Positions 1 through 17,055 are shown, counted from the stretch's first letter. The stretch: 64,000 bases of DNA from Allodiplogaster sudhausi (GCA_945643635.1 CALZFC010000019.1:285001-349000); one strand, 5' to 3'. The notes: generated by a model not told the origin, from the letters alone. Numbers and translations: made by a program.

Positions 1-609
1 ATGAAACGGACAACGTAGTTTCCGAAATCGCTGAGAGTCAACTCAGGAGACATCTGAGCATTGGGTGCTGTGGGGAGATCAAACAGAGCTCCGGACTCTG
101 GCGATACAAACTGAGAAGAATCCCGTTCAGGCTCCTTGAGATACTCTGCCCACAAAGTCGGGTCAACTTCGTCTCCTTCTCCCAGAGTATCCGCCGGAAG
201 ATTCTCCCAATTCCATTCATCCTGAAAATAGGAATGAGATAAACAACACCGCATTCACGACACAATTCGGGAAAAGGATGCAGGCATTCTAACCGTAATC
301 GCAGCATACTTCTCACACCAGTCCAGGTTCTCGTTGGTCGGCAGTTCGCTGCACGCATCTGCAGTGTATTCAATATTACTCTGTCAACGGAAATTACTTG
401 CTAGATACAAGGGGGTATTTTTTATAAGGGAATATGCACACTACTAATCTTATCTAGAAAAAGAATGCCACAAAATGGCATCAGAAAGGAAACAACCACG
501 CCCCGAAGAAAATAAATTATTCGGACCAATCTTCGAAGACGGGCATTGACCATCCATGAAGCGTTCTTCATCCATCAAATAGTCTTCGGGAAAAGAGTCC
601 ATCTCGTTC
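1..609 (-). CDS. Partial acidic protein, unidentified (runs off left edge)
   Basis: Three exons read in one frame on the minus strand: 609-551, 358-294 and 221-1. They are joined by GT-AG introns (donor at 550, acceptor before 358; donor at 293, acceptor before 221). The acceptor before 358 was chosen because it is the one that keeps the frame. The product is acidic and rich in Trp, Leu and Pro. It contains MDSFPEDYLMDEERFMD, WCEKYAAITDEWNWENLPAD and VDPTLWAEYLKEPERD. No DNA-binding or catalytic domain is visible in this part. The composition resembles a transactivation region, which is inference only. The C-terminus lies beyond base 1. The 609 exon starts at an acceptor, so more exons probably lie upstream, although the ATG near 599 could serve as a start. 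Confidence 0.6.
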
Positions 610-925
610 CTGTAACGATTACGAACATAATCAGTAAAAATGAAACAGGAGATGCGAATCGAGAAGAGAGGGGGATAGCTGAATCGCGCAAGGACGATCC
701 CTCAAGGCAGAGTCACCGGCTCTCAGCTCAGAAAGGGCCTGAGAGCCTCCTCCAGTATGCCCTCACTAGGGAAGAGCTCCAACACGTAGCCAGGCAGCCC
801 GAGGGGAGCGGACTGCCCTGTGCTTAGACTCGCACTCCACAACACACGCACACTTCCGGTCGGCCAAGACAACTAACAGAGCGCACCCTGGAGAGGGCCG
901 ACAGTAGAGAGAGTGGTCAGCAAGC

Positions 926-1095
926 ATGGCCTCCTTCCGGGTCTGCGTGGCCACAGAAGACGAGGTGACTGGTGAGGCAGCAGGAGAGAGAAGCAGAGAC
1001 TCAGCCAAGGAGTCTCCGCCGCTTTCTCCGCTGAACCACCACGCAGTCCCCGCGTCCTCCGTGTACGTGTATTCGTTGCTCTCCAAGCTCCACAT
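926..1095 (-). CDS. Possible upstream exon of the left-edge acidic gene
   Basis: A minus-strand frame opening at an ATG (1095-1093) encodes MWSLESNEYTYTEDAG followed by TAWWFSGESGGDSLAES. It is acidic and Ser-rich like the exons at 1-609, so it may be an earlier exon of the same gene. I could not find a donor whose phase fits the acceptor before 609, so the join is unproven. The plus strand is also open here. The rest of 610-1879 shows no other convincing gene; it contains the probable promoter of the eIF2B gene. Confidence 0.3.
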
Positions 1096-1879
1096 TCTTC
1101 TTCCAGACGATTCTTCTTGGTTGCTTATTTGATAGAGGACGGAGCTCAGTGAGGGAAGCCATGGCCTGAAACGATGCGCCATCAGAAACGTAAGAAAAAA
1201 CTCCAGCTCACAACTTTCAACTCGTATGTCCTTACATTTAAAAAAAATGACGCTTAAAATGCTAGCCAAATAATTCATAAAACTATATGATTGCTCGAAA
1301 GCACCAACTGTTTTTCCATAGCTCAGTCGCAAAAGAAAGTAGTAAGAAAGAAAAGTCACGTGACAGAGCAAAGTGATGGGATTTCGCCTACTTTTCGAAA
1401 ACTTTCGAAAAAGAGTGAAATAACTGACTGAGTAAGACGAGGGTCGTCCTAGCGGAAGTCGCGGGAGTCTAGCAGACTGCGATCATTGTCAGCACAAGAA
1501 AACGTCGGAGTACAAACCGAAAGATCAAAGGGAAGCCGATTTCGCCCGGCCTTGCGTTTGTAATGATGAAATTGCCAGTGGCTGTGATGTCACGCCTTTC
1601 ACAAGAGGGCGTTCTATAAGGCTCTTCGTTATGAGACAAATTCATATTCAAGCAAGTACCGTAGTTTTCGCGTGACCTCCCGAATCTCTTATAACACCGA
1701 GAACCCCACCATTTTGCATCCTGCCAATCTCGCACCGTAAGGCATTTCGTCTCGAGGTGTTTTCAAATTTAAACATTTTTCCGTTGAAAGTATTTTGAAC
1801 GGTTAGAAACTTCATGCTCTCCATTTTAGCAGCGCTAGTTGAAGCATACACATTCCTATCCGACAGCTGGCGATTCCGA

Positions 1880-4810
1880 ATGGGCAAGAACAAAGGACGC
1901 GGCGGCGGAAGTTCTGCTCGGGTGGAGCAAAGTGGAGCTGCTGGCCAAGCAACCACGGCCAATTCCTCTCTTGTTCAGCAGGTTCACATTTCATCATGCT
2001 TATTTCCCTGCATAATTGCAATTGTTTAATCCATGCCGTTTTGAAGCCAACTCCAAACCCGCCGTCGCTTCCTTCTGCTGTTGACAACAACCGAGAAGAG
2101 AAGCCCCGTAATGAAGTCATGGCTAGTCGAAAGGATAAAAAGGCTGCCAAGGCTGAGAGAGGTTCTATTATTTTCCATATCGACTTGTTTTGCTACAATT
2201 ATTTTGAATGCTTCGTTGCTCAGCTGCGAAGGCGCAGGCTAAGAAGGCCGTCGAATGCGAAGTTAACGAACTCACTGCTGCCGTCGATGGAAACGCTGGT
2301 CCAGCCAACGCTGCTGCGGATTGCAGTGGAAGAGCCACGGTCGGTTCATTCTTATTATCAGAAAACATGATGGCAGACTGGCGAGGTTACTGTAGTTTAC
2401 CGTTTCAATAATGAAGGTAACGACGGAAGGAACAAGTCGGGATGAGATGGTCGCACAGCAGAAAGCGCTCGCAATCGCCGCCAGAGCAGCCAAAGGTGCT
2501 TTTGGAAGTGATTAAAACTGCTTTTTGTGAATGTCGAGTATTCTTGTAGCCAAGGAGCGAGTGACTGAGACGGAAAACATCGAGAAGATTGCAAGTGAAT
2601 TGGGAGGGATGCGAGTGGATGGAACTGAGAAGAGCAAGGACTACGTTCTTGCTGCTCGACAAGCGAAGGCCGCTGCCAAGGCAGAGAGAGGTCTTATCAC
2701 TTTATCGCTTTCACTTTCTTTTCCTTTCCTACATTTCTTGGTTTTAGAATCTGTTTTGTTAAGTTGCCAAAGCCAAGATGAACCAAGAGCAACAAAAGTC
2801 GGCTCTGAAGACTCAAGCAGCACCCATGCATCCACAACATCCGAAAAGGGTGTACGATTCGGTCATTTCTTTTTCGCACCTTTCTTATGTGCCCTGAAAT
2901 AACATTTTCATGTAAGAAGCTCCAATATCACAAGTTACCATGAAAGAATTGTTGACATCTTATTTGTGTAAGATTGTTTTCAGGTATGGCTTCGTCTCAA
3001 TCTGAAGAGAATCTTCTCATTGCCGAAAAACACGCAGCTGAAGACAACGTTAAAAGTATGCTTACATATGTTTTTTTTTTCTCATTTTCTCGTTACGTTT
3101 TATTTCTCCTTTATCGCATCCCTCCCAGTGTTGAAATAGGTCTGACCCATGACAGCGATGTAACCCACCGGGAGCAATTAAAAAAAAACAGTATTTCACT
3201 TTGTATCCCCCCGGGCTGACTGTTTGGCCGTTTGCAACCCCCCGGCCCACATCCACAGGCAGGCGCTATTTCAGCACTGATCCCTTTACTCACATATTTT
3301 CTTCTCCTCCCTTTGCCGTTATTCTTCCCGCTAACTAAAGTGTATGCAGTCGCTGATCCCACAAACAACTTCGTCTCTGAGCTGCACCCTTCACTTCTTC
3401 CTCTCTACGATTTGGCCGAATCGTCCAAACTGGAAGGCATCGATGATCTCTGCTTCCGCTTTCTCTTGGCTGCGAAGGAGGTTTGTGACGCTTTTTCACA
3501 GTTTGTTCAACAATCCTGTTCTACAATTCCCCTTCCAGTTCATAACGGACAGTGCGAAGCAGGCGAGAGGGGACACTCCTCTTGGCCTCCAACTCGATAA
3601 AGCACTCAAGGCGCAACTTTCTACTCTCTCCGCTGGTATCTACACATTTTTTCGTATTTCAATTCGACAACTGGCTTGGTATTCTATGGAGATTGTGAGA
3701 ATATTATGACAAGCATTGAATAGGCCGCTACCCTCTCCCGTTTGCACTGTCGAATCTGGTGAAGCTTTTGCTCAAGGAGATAGTCGCTGTCGGCAATCCA
3801 CAAGAACGCACTGGCAAGGCCAAAGTTAGAGTTTTTTATTGCCGATTTATGATGTTTCCTTCGTAGAATACAAGAAAGTGCTGATGTGACGGAAAAATCC
3901 ATTGGAATCTTCTCAGAGTGCGGAAGATGTGATTGACTGGCTGGAAGAAGCCGTCAAGAGCAACTTCAGCCTGGCCCATTCTGCAATCTCCCAGCACCTG
4001 GCCGCCAAGATCCGGGCTGCTACCAAAATCGTCACCTATGACTGGTCAGCCATCTACAGTATTTCCCCTCCATTGCTCTGTTAGAAATGCAGTTTGGTGG
4101 AGGCCATTGCAGCTGTGACTTCGGGGTTCATTCACCGTTCAATTAATTGACATGAGTCTGTCTAATGTATAACAGCTAATCAGCACCTATTTCCACTATG
4201 CATCTTGAGGTGTCCCGTGGTAAGTCGGGTGCTAGAAGACGCGGTATCTCGAAAGGAAGTTGATGAAATCTGCGTCTTGGATGCCGTGAAGGGTGGCCCA
4301 GGTGCTGATTCTTCTTCTTCCATTCAGCACTTAAAGAATGCTTTTATTTAAACCATTTAGGGCTGCGGCATATGGAGAACTTAAGCAGCCACACCGGGTA
4401 TGTCGAATACGGTGATCTCACTGCAGCGGGCAGCGTTTTCTGCCAGGTATTTGATGCATTCCTTCGTTGGCTCCCTTTTGAAGTGCCTCTAGATTGCCTT
4501 GCAGGGTGCTCTGGTGCTGCTTGGTTGCTCGGCCGTGTTCTCCTCCGGTCGCGTCGTCGTCTCTCGTGGAGCATTCCAACTCGCTCTCATTGCTCGTGCC
4601 TCCAATGTCCCCCTTCTCGTTCTCGCCCCCACCTACAAGTTCTATGACAAGGCCCAATGGCAAGAAGGTCGGCAGGCTCTGCTAGGCCGCCAGAGTCTAG
4701 AGGCTCTTCCTCCCGATCTGGTCACTGCCATAGTCACTGAGATCCGTCTTCTGCCTCCCTCTTCCGCCCCCGCTGTTCTCAAGGCAAAGGCCCTCGATGA
4801 CACCAGCTGA
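1880..4810 (+). CDS. Translation initiation factor eIF2B subunit delta
   Basis: This is a regulatory-core subunit of the guanine exchange factor that recycles eIF2-GDP in the cytoplasm and is the target of eIF2-phosphorylation stress signalling. The start MGKNKGRGGGSS at 1880 was chosen over an in-frame ATG at 1814 because it begins the basic tail. About a dozen exons were followed. The N-terminal third is Lys/Ala-rich (SRKDKKAAKAER, ARQAKAAAKAER). The helical region follows (FVSELHPSLLPLYDLAESS). The eIF2B alpha/beta/delta fold comes last, with VVSRGAFQLALIARASNVP, LVLAPTYKFYDKAQW and a C-terminus PPDLVTAIVTEIRLLPPSS. These match the delta family in order. The loop between TYKFYDKAQW and PPDLV is shorter than in vertebrate delta. 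Exon 4356 onwards is entered through GGP|GLRHMENLSSHTG. The stop TGA is at 4808-4810. Confidence 0.88.
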
Positions 4811-5139
4811 TCAATTATCATATTTCTCTATTCTTTCTCTATTCCTTGCGAGTTATTTCAGAGTCAACGAATAGTTATTATTGTGTATTATTCTCTCGGT
4901 TATTTTTGCCTTTCGGTTTTCTCAATCGTGTAGCCGACTGCCGCTGTGAATATTTCTTTCGTTGAGTGTTGAGACGGTGACCGCGTTTTTGTTTGTATAA
5001 GCATGCTTTTGTTTTACTGGTACGCCATTTGCACACAACATAAATAGATGCAGAACCATGCCAAAGCAGTCAAAAAGCATAAAAAGTTATACAGCGATCA
5101 TACATTTGCATGGACATAAAGTTGGAGATCCTGCACGAG
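4811..5139. other. Convergent intergenic region / 3' UTRs
   Basis: AT-rich DNA between the stop codons of the eIF2B delta gene (plus) and the RG-rich gene (minus). It holds T-rich stretches and a CATAAATAG near 5038 that could serve 3'-end formation. No coding signal is seen. Confidence 0.5.
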
Positions 5140-7156
5140 TTAGAAGAAGCCAGGGCCCTGGTAAGGCTGGTAGCCGCGGTAGTTGGGATTCTGCGAGTAA
5201 GCAGGCGGAAGAAGACGGTCTTGCATGAGGGATGGTGGAGTTCCTTCCACTGAACAGATGTGGAAGGGTCGGAATTCCTGGCAGCGGTGCATCACAAAAA
5301 GGTTCTCACCTCTTGCATTCTCCTGCTTCATCGACAACATCCCATCTCCGGGTGCTGGCCCTTCTCGGTCACTACAACCATTCATATTTCAATCCAACAT
5401 GCCCCGTCCTCACTCATAAAAACACATGACTCGAGAGTGACATAATACCAACGTCTTGTCTTGTTGTTCCCTGATTGCATCTGCAATCATCTTCATGATG
5501 TCATTCTGAAGCCGATCAGTCAGCACGGCATCCTTGATGAGTTCCATCTTCTTCCAGACCATCTTCCCTGCAAGGAAGAGACTGTGAACCATTCTCCAAG
5601 AGAAGAAGCAACTAACCGAAGAGTTCGTTTAAGGATCCGCCCTGGCTAGGCCCGGGCCCGGGCATCGGACGGCGATCGCCCTTAGAAGACGAGATATAAC
5701 ACGATCCAAGTCAGGTAGTCAAATGAAAGAGAAACTGACCACGGGAACCCAGTTGCTGCCACTGAGGAGAGAACGGGGAGGGTCCGTGGCTGGCGATGGA
5801 GTCACGAAGGAAGAATATCCTGCAATGACTACCACTTCATACAGCCAATCGCCTTCTTTCTCAGAGTAGGAAGACTGCGAAGGCAGATTCGGTGAAGTAG
5901 AGCAAACAATGAATTTACTTCCCTTGTGGTCTTAGAAACTTTGAACTTTTTTGGATGACTTTTTTGGTGCATCCACTGCATGCCAGTACAAATTGTTCTG
6001 TAAGAACTGAGCAAGCCGAATTGATATGTACAACTCAAGGTCTTGAGAGTTGCACTTATAGCAAATTTTATTTTTCCAAGTCGGCGAATACCTATAGAAT
6101 TAAAAGCGAAAAACTACCCGAACTAAACAAAACGACGCCTATTCTCTTGGCTGATGAAATGTCAACTATGTCTCTCGAGTCTATCCATCGGACTCTGATT
6201 CCACCGTACTCAGTCTTTTCTTTTGCATCTTTTTTTTCCGATGAAGTACCATAGAATCAAAGCTCGATGGACAGTCCGTTTAGGTATGAAGACGTGAAAT
6301 ACAACCTGAAGGCCCACGTGGAGGGCCCGGAGGTTCATCCTTCTGAAGAGAATCAAGTTCACTTGGTAGAAGATTATCTTTCTTTCTACGTCTTTCTGCC
6401 TTCACTTTAACCTCTCCCAGTAGGAGAAATCTTTTCATCGGTAAATACACGAGAAAAGCTACTTTAGCAGGATGATAATTTATTGCTGCTTTTGAAGCAA
6501 AAGCTGTGACTTTTCATACCTGAAATCAGTGCTTATTTTTTATGAGGACAACCGCTGTGGTCCTCCAAATATAAAATGAGCTGAGAAAATAGCTCCGAAA
6601 AAAGTTTATGAGAGTAAAAATTATAACTTCAGAAATTTCGTTGCAAAAAAGCAGAAAGTCTGAGCCTGAATTTTAGGTCATAATTGTTAAATAGCTAAAA
6701 TTTTGACAACTCATCAGCGAAAAGTTTCCCATGAGACGCAGTGAAGTAAAGGGGCTGGAATGTAAAGTAAATTGACGCGAACCGAGTTGATGTGCCTGAA
6801 GCCTTGGGAAGGTGTTTCATTTGTGAAGAAGCCGTACCGTTGAGCAGGGAACTCTTGGCCACGGTAGCCTCCTGCGCCCATTCCGTACTGCAAGAACACT
6901 ATCAGAAAACCCAAGGAAGAAAAGAAACGGTGGAGAAAACAAGTTAGACTTTCAAAATGAAAGTAAACAGTTATTTAAAGATGAAAAGGAAGCAGGAAGG
7001 GATGCGAACCTGCGGGCCACCTGAGCCACCCGCTCTGCCGTTGCCTCCTCTCTTCCCGCTGCGCGATCCTCCAACGCCTCCTCGTCCGCCCTTCCCCATC
7101 TTCCCTGCTCTTCTCTTCTGCTCTTCAGTCAACACCGGATTTCCTGAGCGGCCCAT
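5140..7156 (-). CDS. RG/PG-rich protein, unidentified
   Basis: A multi-exon minus-strand gene. The start at 7156 reads MGRSGNPVLTEEQKRRAGK and runs into a Gly/Arg/Ser-rich stretch of RGG character up to about 7010. The next exon (about 6889-6787) has YGMGAGGYRGQEFPAQRYG. Short exons follow (KDEPPGPPRGPS near 6347-6311; SSFVTPSPATDPPRSLL near 5820; GDRRPMPGPGPSQGGS near 5680-5630). A helical segment comes next (MVWKKMELIKDAVLTDRL, NDIMKMIADAIREQQDK, about 5570-5455), then MHRCQEFRPFHICSVEG. The C-terminus is Tyr/Pro-rich (NPNYRGYQPYQGPGFF, stop at 5142-5140). RGG tracts and low-complexity tails are typical of RNA-binding or granule proteins, but no RNA-binding domain is recognised, so a function is not assigned. 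Confidence 0.6.
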
Positions 7157-7248
7157 ATTTACCTACAATTTTACATAACAAGTGCGCAACATGAAATACA
7201 GCGAACCAGTGTTGTACAGAAAGAAATGTGCGCCAAGCAATGACAGCA

Positions 7249-7534
7249 CGCGCACGGGGAGTTAGTTCAGTGCAAAGGCGACACTTAGATAAAAACTACA
7301 GTATGAAAGAATTCGTGTCAAAAATTTTCAAATTTCAAAATTAAGAGCGGAAATTTCTAGATTTAGTGTTTAGAGCGCATTGTCACCCCTACTGCACGAG
7401 GAATTTAGTGTTACCGTATACGTATTAGTGCAACTCTCTCTTCAATTCATGGAATGTCGAAGGAAGCGGCACTGTCCCACATAGCAGTACACTAAAATGT
7501 TATCTAAGTGTCGCCTTGACACACCGTGCGCGGC
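7249..7534. repeat. Inverted-repeat element, MITE-like
   Basis: A perfect 17-bp inverted repeat lies at 7275-7291 (AAGGCGACACTTAGATA) and 7501-7517. It extends outward imperfectly to a shared GCGCACGG block (about 7249 on the left, about 7527-7534 on the right). The roughly 285-bp interval has no coding potential. No clear target duplication was found, so mobility is inference. Confidence 0.5.
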
Positions 7535-7848
7535 ATTAGAAAGGCGATGGACGCGGAATTGGAAGAGTGCCAAGCCAAGGACAACAGTATGAAATGTTTT
7601 CTTTGTGAGAGCTCATACAAAATGAAATATGAAAACATAATGTCCGGCGCGGTTGAGTCGATTGGAGCGGTCAGCAGAGAAGGAGAGGCTGGCGGAATAC
7701 TATGCCTTCTTTCCCGAATATATAAGCCCTCTGCATGCTCTTAGTGTGCTTTCTCATATCTTTGTCTCCACCAGTAGCCGTCTTTCTATCTCTCTCTATC
7801 TCTCTGTCTCTCTGTCTCTCTCTTCTCTGTCTCTCTTATCTGTCTCTC

Positions 7849-7895
<47 letters not shown>

Positions 7896-9767
7896 CTCTG
7901 TCTCTCTGTCTCTCTCTCTAAATCTTACTGTTATAGTCTTACCATTCGCCTCGGCTTCTTGCTTTATTTAGCTAAGATAATTATTTCTCCACGAATAATT
8001 GAAAGGTCTTGTCCAGTTTTTCCAGTTGCAAATGTTAATCTTCGCAAGAGAAATGTTCATTCAAAGGACATATGTACACGAGATTTCCATGTTTATGTTT
8101 GGATCCCAATTGAAATGGACTGCCTCAGGGCAATTGGTACTCTTCTATTCTGCAGAGTGCTCCCCTGCTCTCTCGATGTCTGCGCTCTCTTCCTCTCGGA
8201 TGAGTCAATCCTTCCCTCCACGTGCTTACGACTGTTCTCTCCCCTCCAAACAACCACATCATTGTCAGTGAAGGGAAAGGAACTGCCAGAGCATTCTGCT
8301 CATCGAAACGAGACCAAATCTAGTGGAAGAGGATAGCGAGGACTAAAGAAATACTGCCAGCAGAATACAGGAAGGTTTAACAAGAGAGGGAAAGAAAGAA
8401 GAAGAGAGAGCTGGATAAGAGCGAGGGGTAAAAAGATAGAGAGAGAGAGAGAGATAGAGAGAGAATAAAGAGAATAAGCGAATCTTTGCAGGCACTTGGA
8501 AAATTGGAGTGATGAGAGAAGAGAAGAGAGAATACCAGAAACAGACTGCGCAGACGGAAGGCATGAAAACCATGAAAATATATAACGTACATGTATATAG
8601 GCATGGCAAAGCGGATAATGTTAGTGGTACAGTGGTGTTGACGGGAAAAGGCGAGCGAGAATGCGACAGTTATTGAGAGAAAGGAAGAAAAGCTGATTGT
8701 CAGATGAAAAGATGAGAGGTAGAAAGAGACTAGGAAGCGGCAAAAATGAAAGTCTAGAGATGGGAGCGCGGTTTGCAAGGTACGTTGGAATGAAAGGGAG
8801 GAATATGTAAATGATATAAACCTCTGCCATGAAGTCCCCCTTTATTGCACTTTCCACACTGTGGAGATGTATTCGCTACAGTTAGACTCTGGTTCTTTTC
8901 ATTCTACTTCTAAAGAAGAATCCTTATCTGGGACGAATAGCCCTATCAGTCACGTCTTTCTATTTTCATGCTACTAATCTTGCCTAATTTTTAACTCCCC
9001 CCCCCCTCCGCCGAATTCCATTCTTCCACAGAATCTCACGATACCGTGTGTCCATCTAGTGGTTCCTTATTATCTCCACGACTGATTGCTTTGTGCTTCT
9101 TTCATTCATTTATCACTAGCAATCTCTTTCTCTGTCTCTCTCTCTCTATTAATGTCTCGCGTTTTCGCGTTTGCTGTACTCATTCTTCCACTTGTTTTCC
9201 TAATAATCAGTCAGCTGGTGCCTTTTCTATTACGAAGATCCTCTAGCAGTTCCAATGGTCCACTTCCTTCTTTAGTAGTGAGGATCACTCAGTCTCTCTT
9301 CTTCATCTCCCCGTTACCTCGTTCTCTCCCTCTCTCCCTCTCTCTCTCTCCCTCTCTCTTTGTCTCTCTTCCAACCTTCTCTCCCTTGTACCCGTGTCTA
9401 ATTCTGCTCTTTCCTTATCGTCATCGATCATTCTCTGACACTGCCCATTGCCGAAATCGTGCATGTATGCTTTGAAAGCGTCAACTCTGCAGTTTCATAG
9501 CGGCAACTTTCTTGAATGGAGATAGTAAGACAGAAGTCAAAGACGAGAGGGAAAAGGAGACCATGAGAGAGGAACGAGACAATGTAAGAACAAGAAAGAG
9601 AGGGACAGAAATAGAGGCGGAGAGAGAGTGAGAGAGAGAGAGCGAGAAGGACGACTTGATGTCTATCTTCTTCTGGCGAACCCGCCTAGCTGTGGAAGCT
9701 TGCAGAGTAAGGGAGGACGAGATAGGCGGGCCAGAACAGACCGCCACGGGCAACGCTTCTTTCCACG
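7535..9767. other. Non-coding, repeat-rich intergenic DNA
   Basis: No supported gene. It contains (CT)n with TCTG variants at about 7786-7920, GA-rich DNA at about 8380-8470, a C11 run near 9000, CT-rich DNA at 9130-9150 and 9320-9380, and GA-rich DNA near 9600-9650. The open frames here are artefacts of dinucleotide repeats lacking stop codons. The right part must carry the promoter of the SulP gene. Confidence 0.6.
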
Positions 9768-14176
<4,409 letters not shown>

Positions 14177-14558
14177 TGTAGTGCTTGCTCTCATCACTCC
14201 TTGTCTCCCCTATATTTCTCTCTCGTCTCTTTCTCCCTCCTCACTTTCTCTCCCTCCATTCTTTGTCTCTCCTCTTTTTCTCGCTTTTGTTCTCTCATCT
14301 CTTCCTCTCTCCTCCCTTTCTCTCTCCTCTCTTGCTCTCTTTGTCTCTTCCCGGTGTTATCTCTTGCTGTATTTCTTAGGGTCACTTTCCTATCTCAGAT
14401 TCGTGTCCTCTCTCAGGTGCCAATTGTATATGTAATCGCTTCATTGAAATCTCAGAAGCCGCCAGACGATATACTTCGCTTAATGCTTTAGAATGATGTA
14501 GCGAAACGATATTTAATAGTAAATGCCTTTAGTTGGTTTCATTGGATGAGTAATGCAT

Positions 14559-16759
14559 TCATTGGACAGTCGGAATATCAGCAATCAGTGTAGAAAGGCG
14601 AGCAAAGAATGCGTGGGAGTCCAAGGCGGAGAGGTCGTCGGAGAGGAGATTCTCTGAGAGGAATCGACGAAGTTCAGTGACACGTCGGTTCTGCACTCGA
14701 TGAGCGCGGAGAGTGGCCTCCCGAGAGGTCTGCCATTCACACGGCCAGATTACACTGGGAGGCTGAATGAATGCCTAACCTTTTCTCTGCCAAGTTCGTC
14801 TTCGCATTCCTTCATTCGCTGCTCCGACTGCTTCAACCGTTCCGTCAACTCGGAATTCTGCATATGAATTCAATGATTTAATGCCCTCTTCCTTCGCTCA
14901 CCTCTGTCTTGAATCCATTGATGAGATTGGTGTACTGTGAGAGCAACTCGCCCCTCTTCCTCTCGGACTCTTCGAGCCTTCTTCTCGTGTCTGCCAGTGT
15001 CTTCTCTGTCTATAATCAGCCCTGCTAATCCCTCATCCTTCCTGTAACCACTCACCATTCCACTCGACTTTTGAATCATCGCCATCAGCTTGGCCGTCTC
15101 CTCTTCTGCATTCCTTTTCATCTGCTCAGCTTCTTCGATTCTCTTTCCCCAGTCGGTCTCAGCTATTTTCATCCTTCCAATCTCCGACTGCTTCTCCTCC
15201 AGTTCTGCTTCCAGCTTTTCCACCATCTAAAGGAGTAGAAATGGGAGAATTTATCACTCTTTCATTCTTTCTGTAGATGCATTTGTATGTGTAGAAGAAA
15301 TGTGCTGATGAGAGCCAAACCTTCTGATTCATTCGCATGGCTCCATACTTCTGCAGCTCGGCCTCTGCCTTAATCGCCTGTAATTGCCTGTCCATTTCTG
15401 CTCTCAGCTCAACGCGCAGCCTTCAACTTGTTCATCCTTGTGATAATCTTGTCAGTCTCTTCCCACTTACTTCTCTCTCTCTGGCACCACAGTTCTTATA
15501 TGTCACCGTGACTTTCCCTTCTCAACGACATTTATTTTCGCTCGTTCATCTGGAAGCCCTTGTTTAAGGGACGAGGCTTGCCTCATCGCATTATGTGTGT
15601 GATCGGATTCTGTGGTAAGTCAGCATCCCTGAGTCCCTCTCTCTCTCTCTCTCTCTCTCTCTGCTCTCCTTTCTTTCTCTCTTCTCCCCCTCTTCTGTTC
15701 TCTCCTCTCTCCCCTACCCCCTCTCTTTCTCGCTTCACTCCCCCTCTCTCTTCAACTTCTTCTCTGCCGCTATCTCAGCCGTCCCTTGGATCGCTCCGGC
15801 CGCTGCCAACTCCTCTTCGGCTTCATCCAAGCGTCTTCTGAAAGAACATCGAGATTCGTTACCTTTTTCTACCCCAAGGATTTTTCTACTCATACTTTCT
15901 TTCGGTGACACTCGACTAATTTTTCCTTCATCTCCTTGCGTTTCTGTCTCTCGTTCTCTCTCCCTTTCTTTCACTTTCCCTTACTTTTATCATTCCCTTT
16001 CGCTTTATGCATATATTATCTCACCTCATGGTTGTCATTCTCTCCAACATTTCGCCCATTTCCATCTGAAATCTGTGCTGATTGCCCAGTTGTGTATCTT
16101 AAAGGATCATTCTTTTCCATAATTTATTTTTTGTGTAGAAATATTGACTGAATTTTTAAACATTTCCAGCCGAACGGACTCATGATGCGATTTTCTGTTC
16201 GAAGTATTTGGATCTCCTTATGGAGCGACTCTTGCATCTGAAAAAGTCAAAGGACAAATGAAATGTAATTAATTATCTTTGGTCATCCTGAAATGAGACT
16301 CTAAAGATATGAACTCTTAGATAAAAGTCTTTTTTTCTATAACCTCTCTTTGTCGATGTCTTTCCTTCTCTATGTCATGGCTGGACTCTTTGCGGAGTCT
16401 CGTCATTGAGTCTTCCAACCGTGCGATCTGGTAAATCACCAACTCTCCTCATATTAGAAATATTGTTTTTACTTTCTCAGTCTCGAACCTCTTCATCTTT
16501 CTTTTCAACAGTATTCTTCAGAAATAAAATGACGCTGTTTGAGTTGAAGTTTGCGTTCGTCAACTTTCCCTCAAGTGATTCTTTTTCGCTTTCGAGGACG
16601 GATATCTTCGTCTATAAGCATTTAAAATTAATTTTTATTATGTAGCGTGTATTAAAAAGACATTCTTCAAGATGAAAGATTCTCGAAGTAAGGGCAGAAA
16701 ACCTGGAGAAGATCGACTTCAGCATTGCTAACCGCCGCCCTTCTTGTAAACCTGGCCAT
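14559..16759 (-). CDS. Long coiled-coil protein, unidentified
   Basis: A multi-exon minus-strand gene. The proposed start is ATGGCCAG at 16759, spliced in phase to NAEVDLLQ (to about 16700) and then TKISVLESEKESLEGKL. The reading continues with FLKNTVEKKDEEVRD, IARLEDSMTRLRKESSHD (about 16437-16350), QESLHKEIQILRTENRIM (about 16230), RRLDEAEEELAAAGAIQ (about 15830) and a long heptad stretch including ELQKYGAMRMNQK and MVEKLEAELEEKQSEIGRM. It ends with LSENLLSDDLSALDSHAFF and a stop at 14561-14559. Almost the whole protein is predicted coiled coil. The FLKN..EKKDEEV start resembles some basal-body or axonemal coiled-coil proteins, but that is weak and I do not assign a family. Confidence 0.65.
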
Positions 16760-16836
16760 CTCAACTGGCTATTTGCTCTGACTTGACAAACATAAAAGTT
16801 CTTTGGAGTTCTTCGCTTCTACTCCAGTAGACTGAA
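16760..16836. promoter_or_regulatory. Short divergent promoter interval
   Basis: Only 77 bp separate the proposed start codons of the coiled-coil gene (minus, 16759) and the next gene (plus, 16837). Both transcripts probably start from this interval or from within each other's 5' exon. No TATA box is evident. Confidence 0.45.
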
Positions 16837-17006
16837 ATGGATTGTGAAACATGCAATTCGGACGATGTCGAAGCAACAGATTCACAATCGGAAGTCCGCT
16901 TCGCCGAGGTGGCAAGAAACTTTCGCCTTCTCTTGCACTCTTCATGCCACTCTTCTGATCCTCCATCTTTCACATGCTCTTTCGCTATCTCTTGTCCCTC
17001 CCTCTC

Positions 17007-17055
<49 letters not shown>

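Noticed and set aside
1814..1879. In-frame upstream ATG extending eIF2B delta by 22 residues
   Set aside because: The extension is hydrophobic and unlike the basic MGKNKGRG start expected for this tail.
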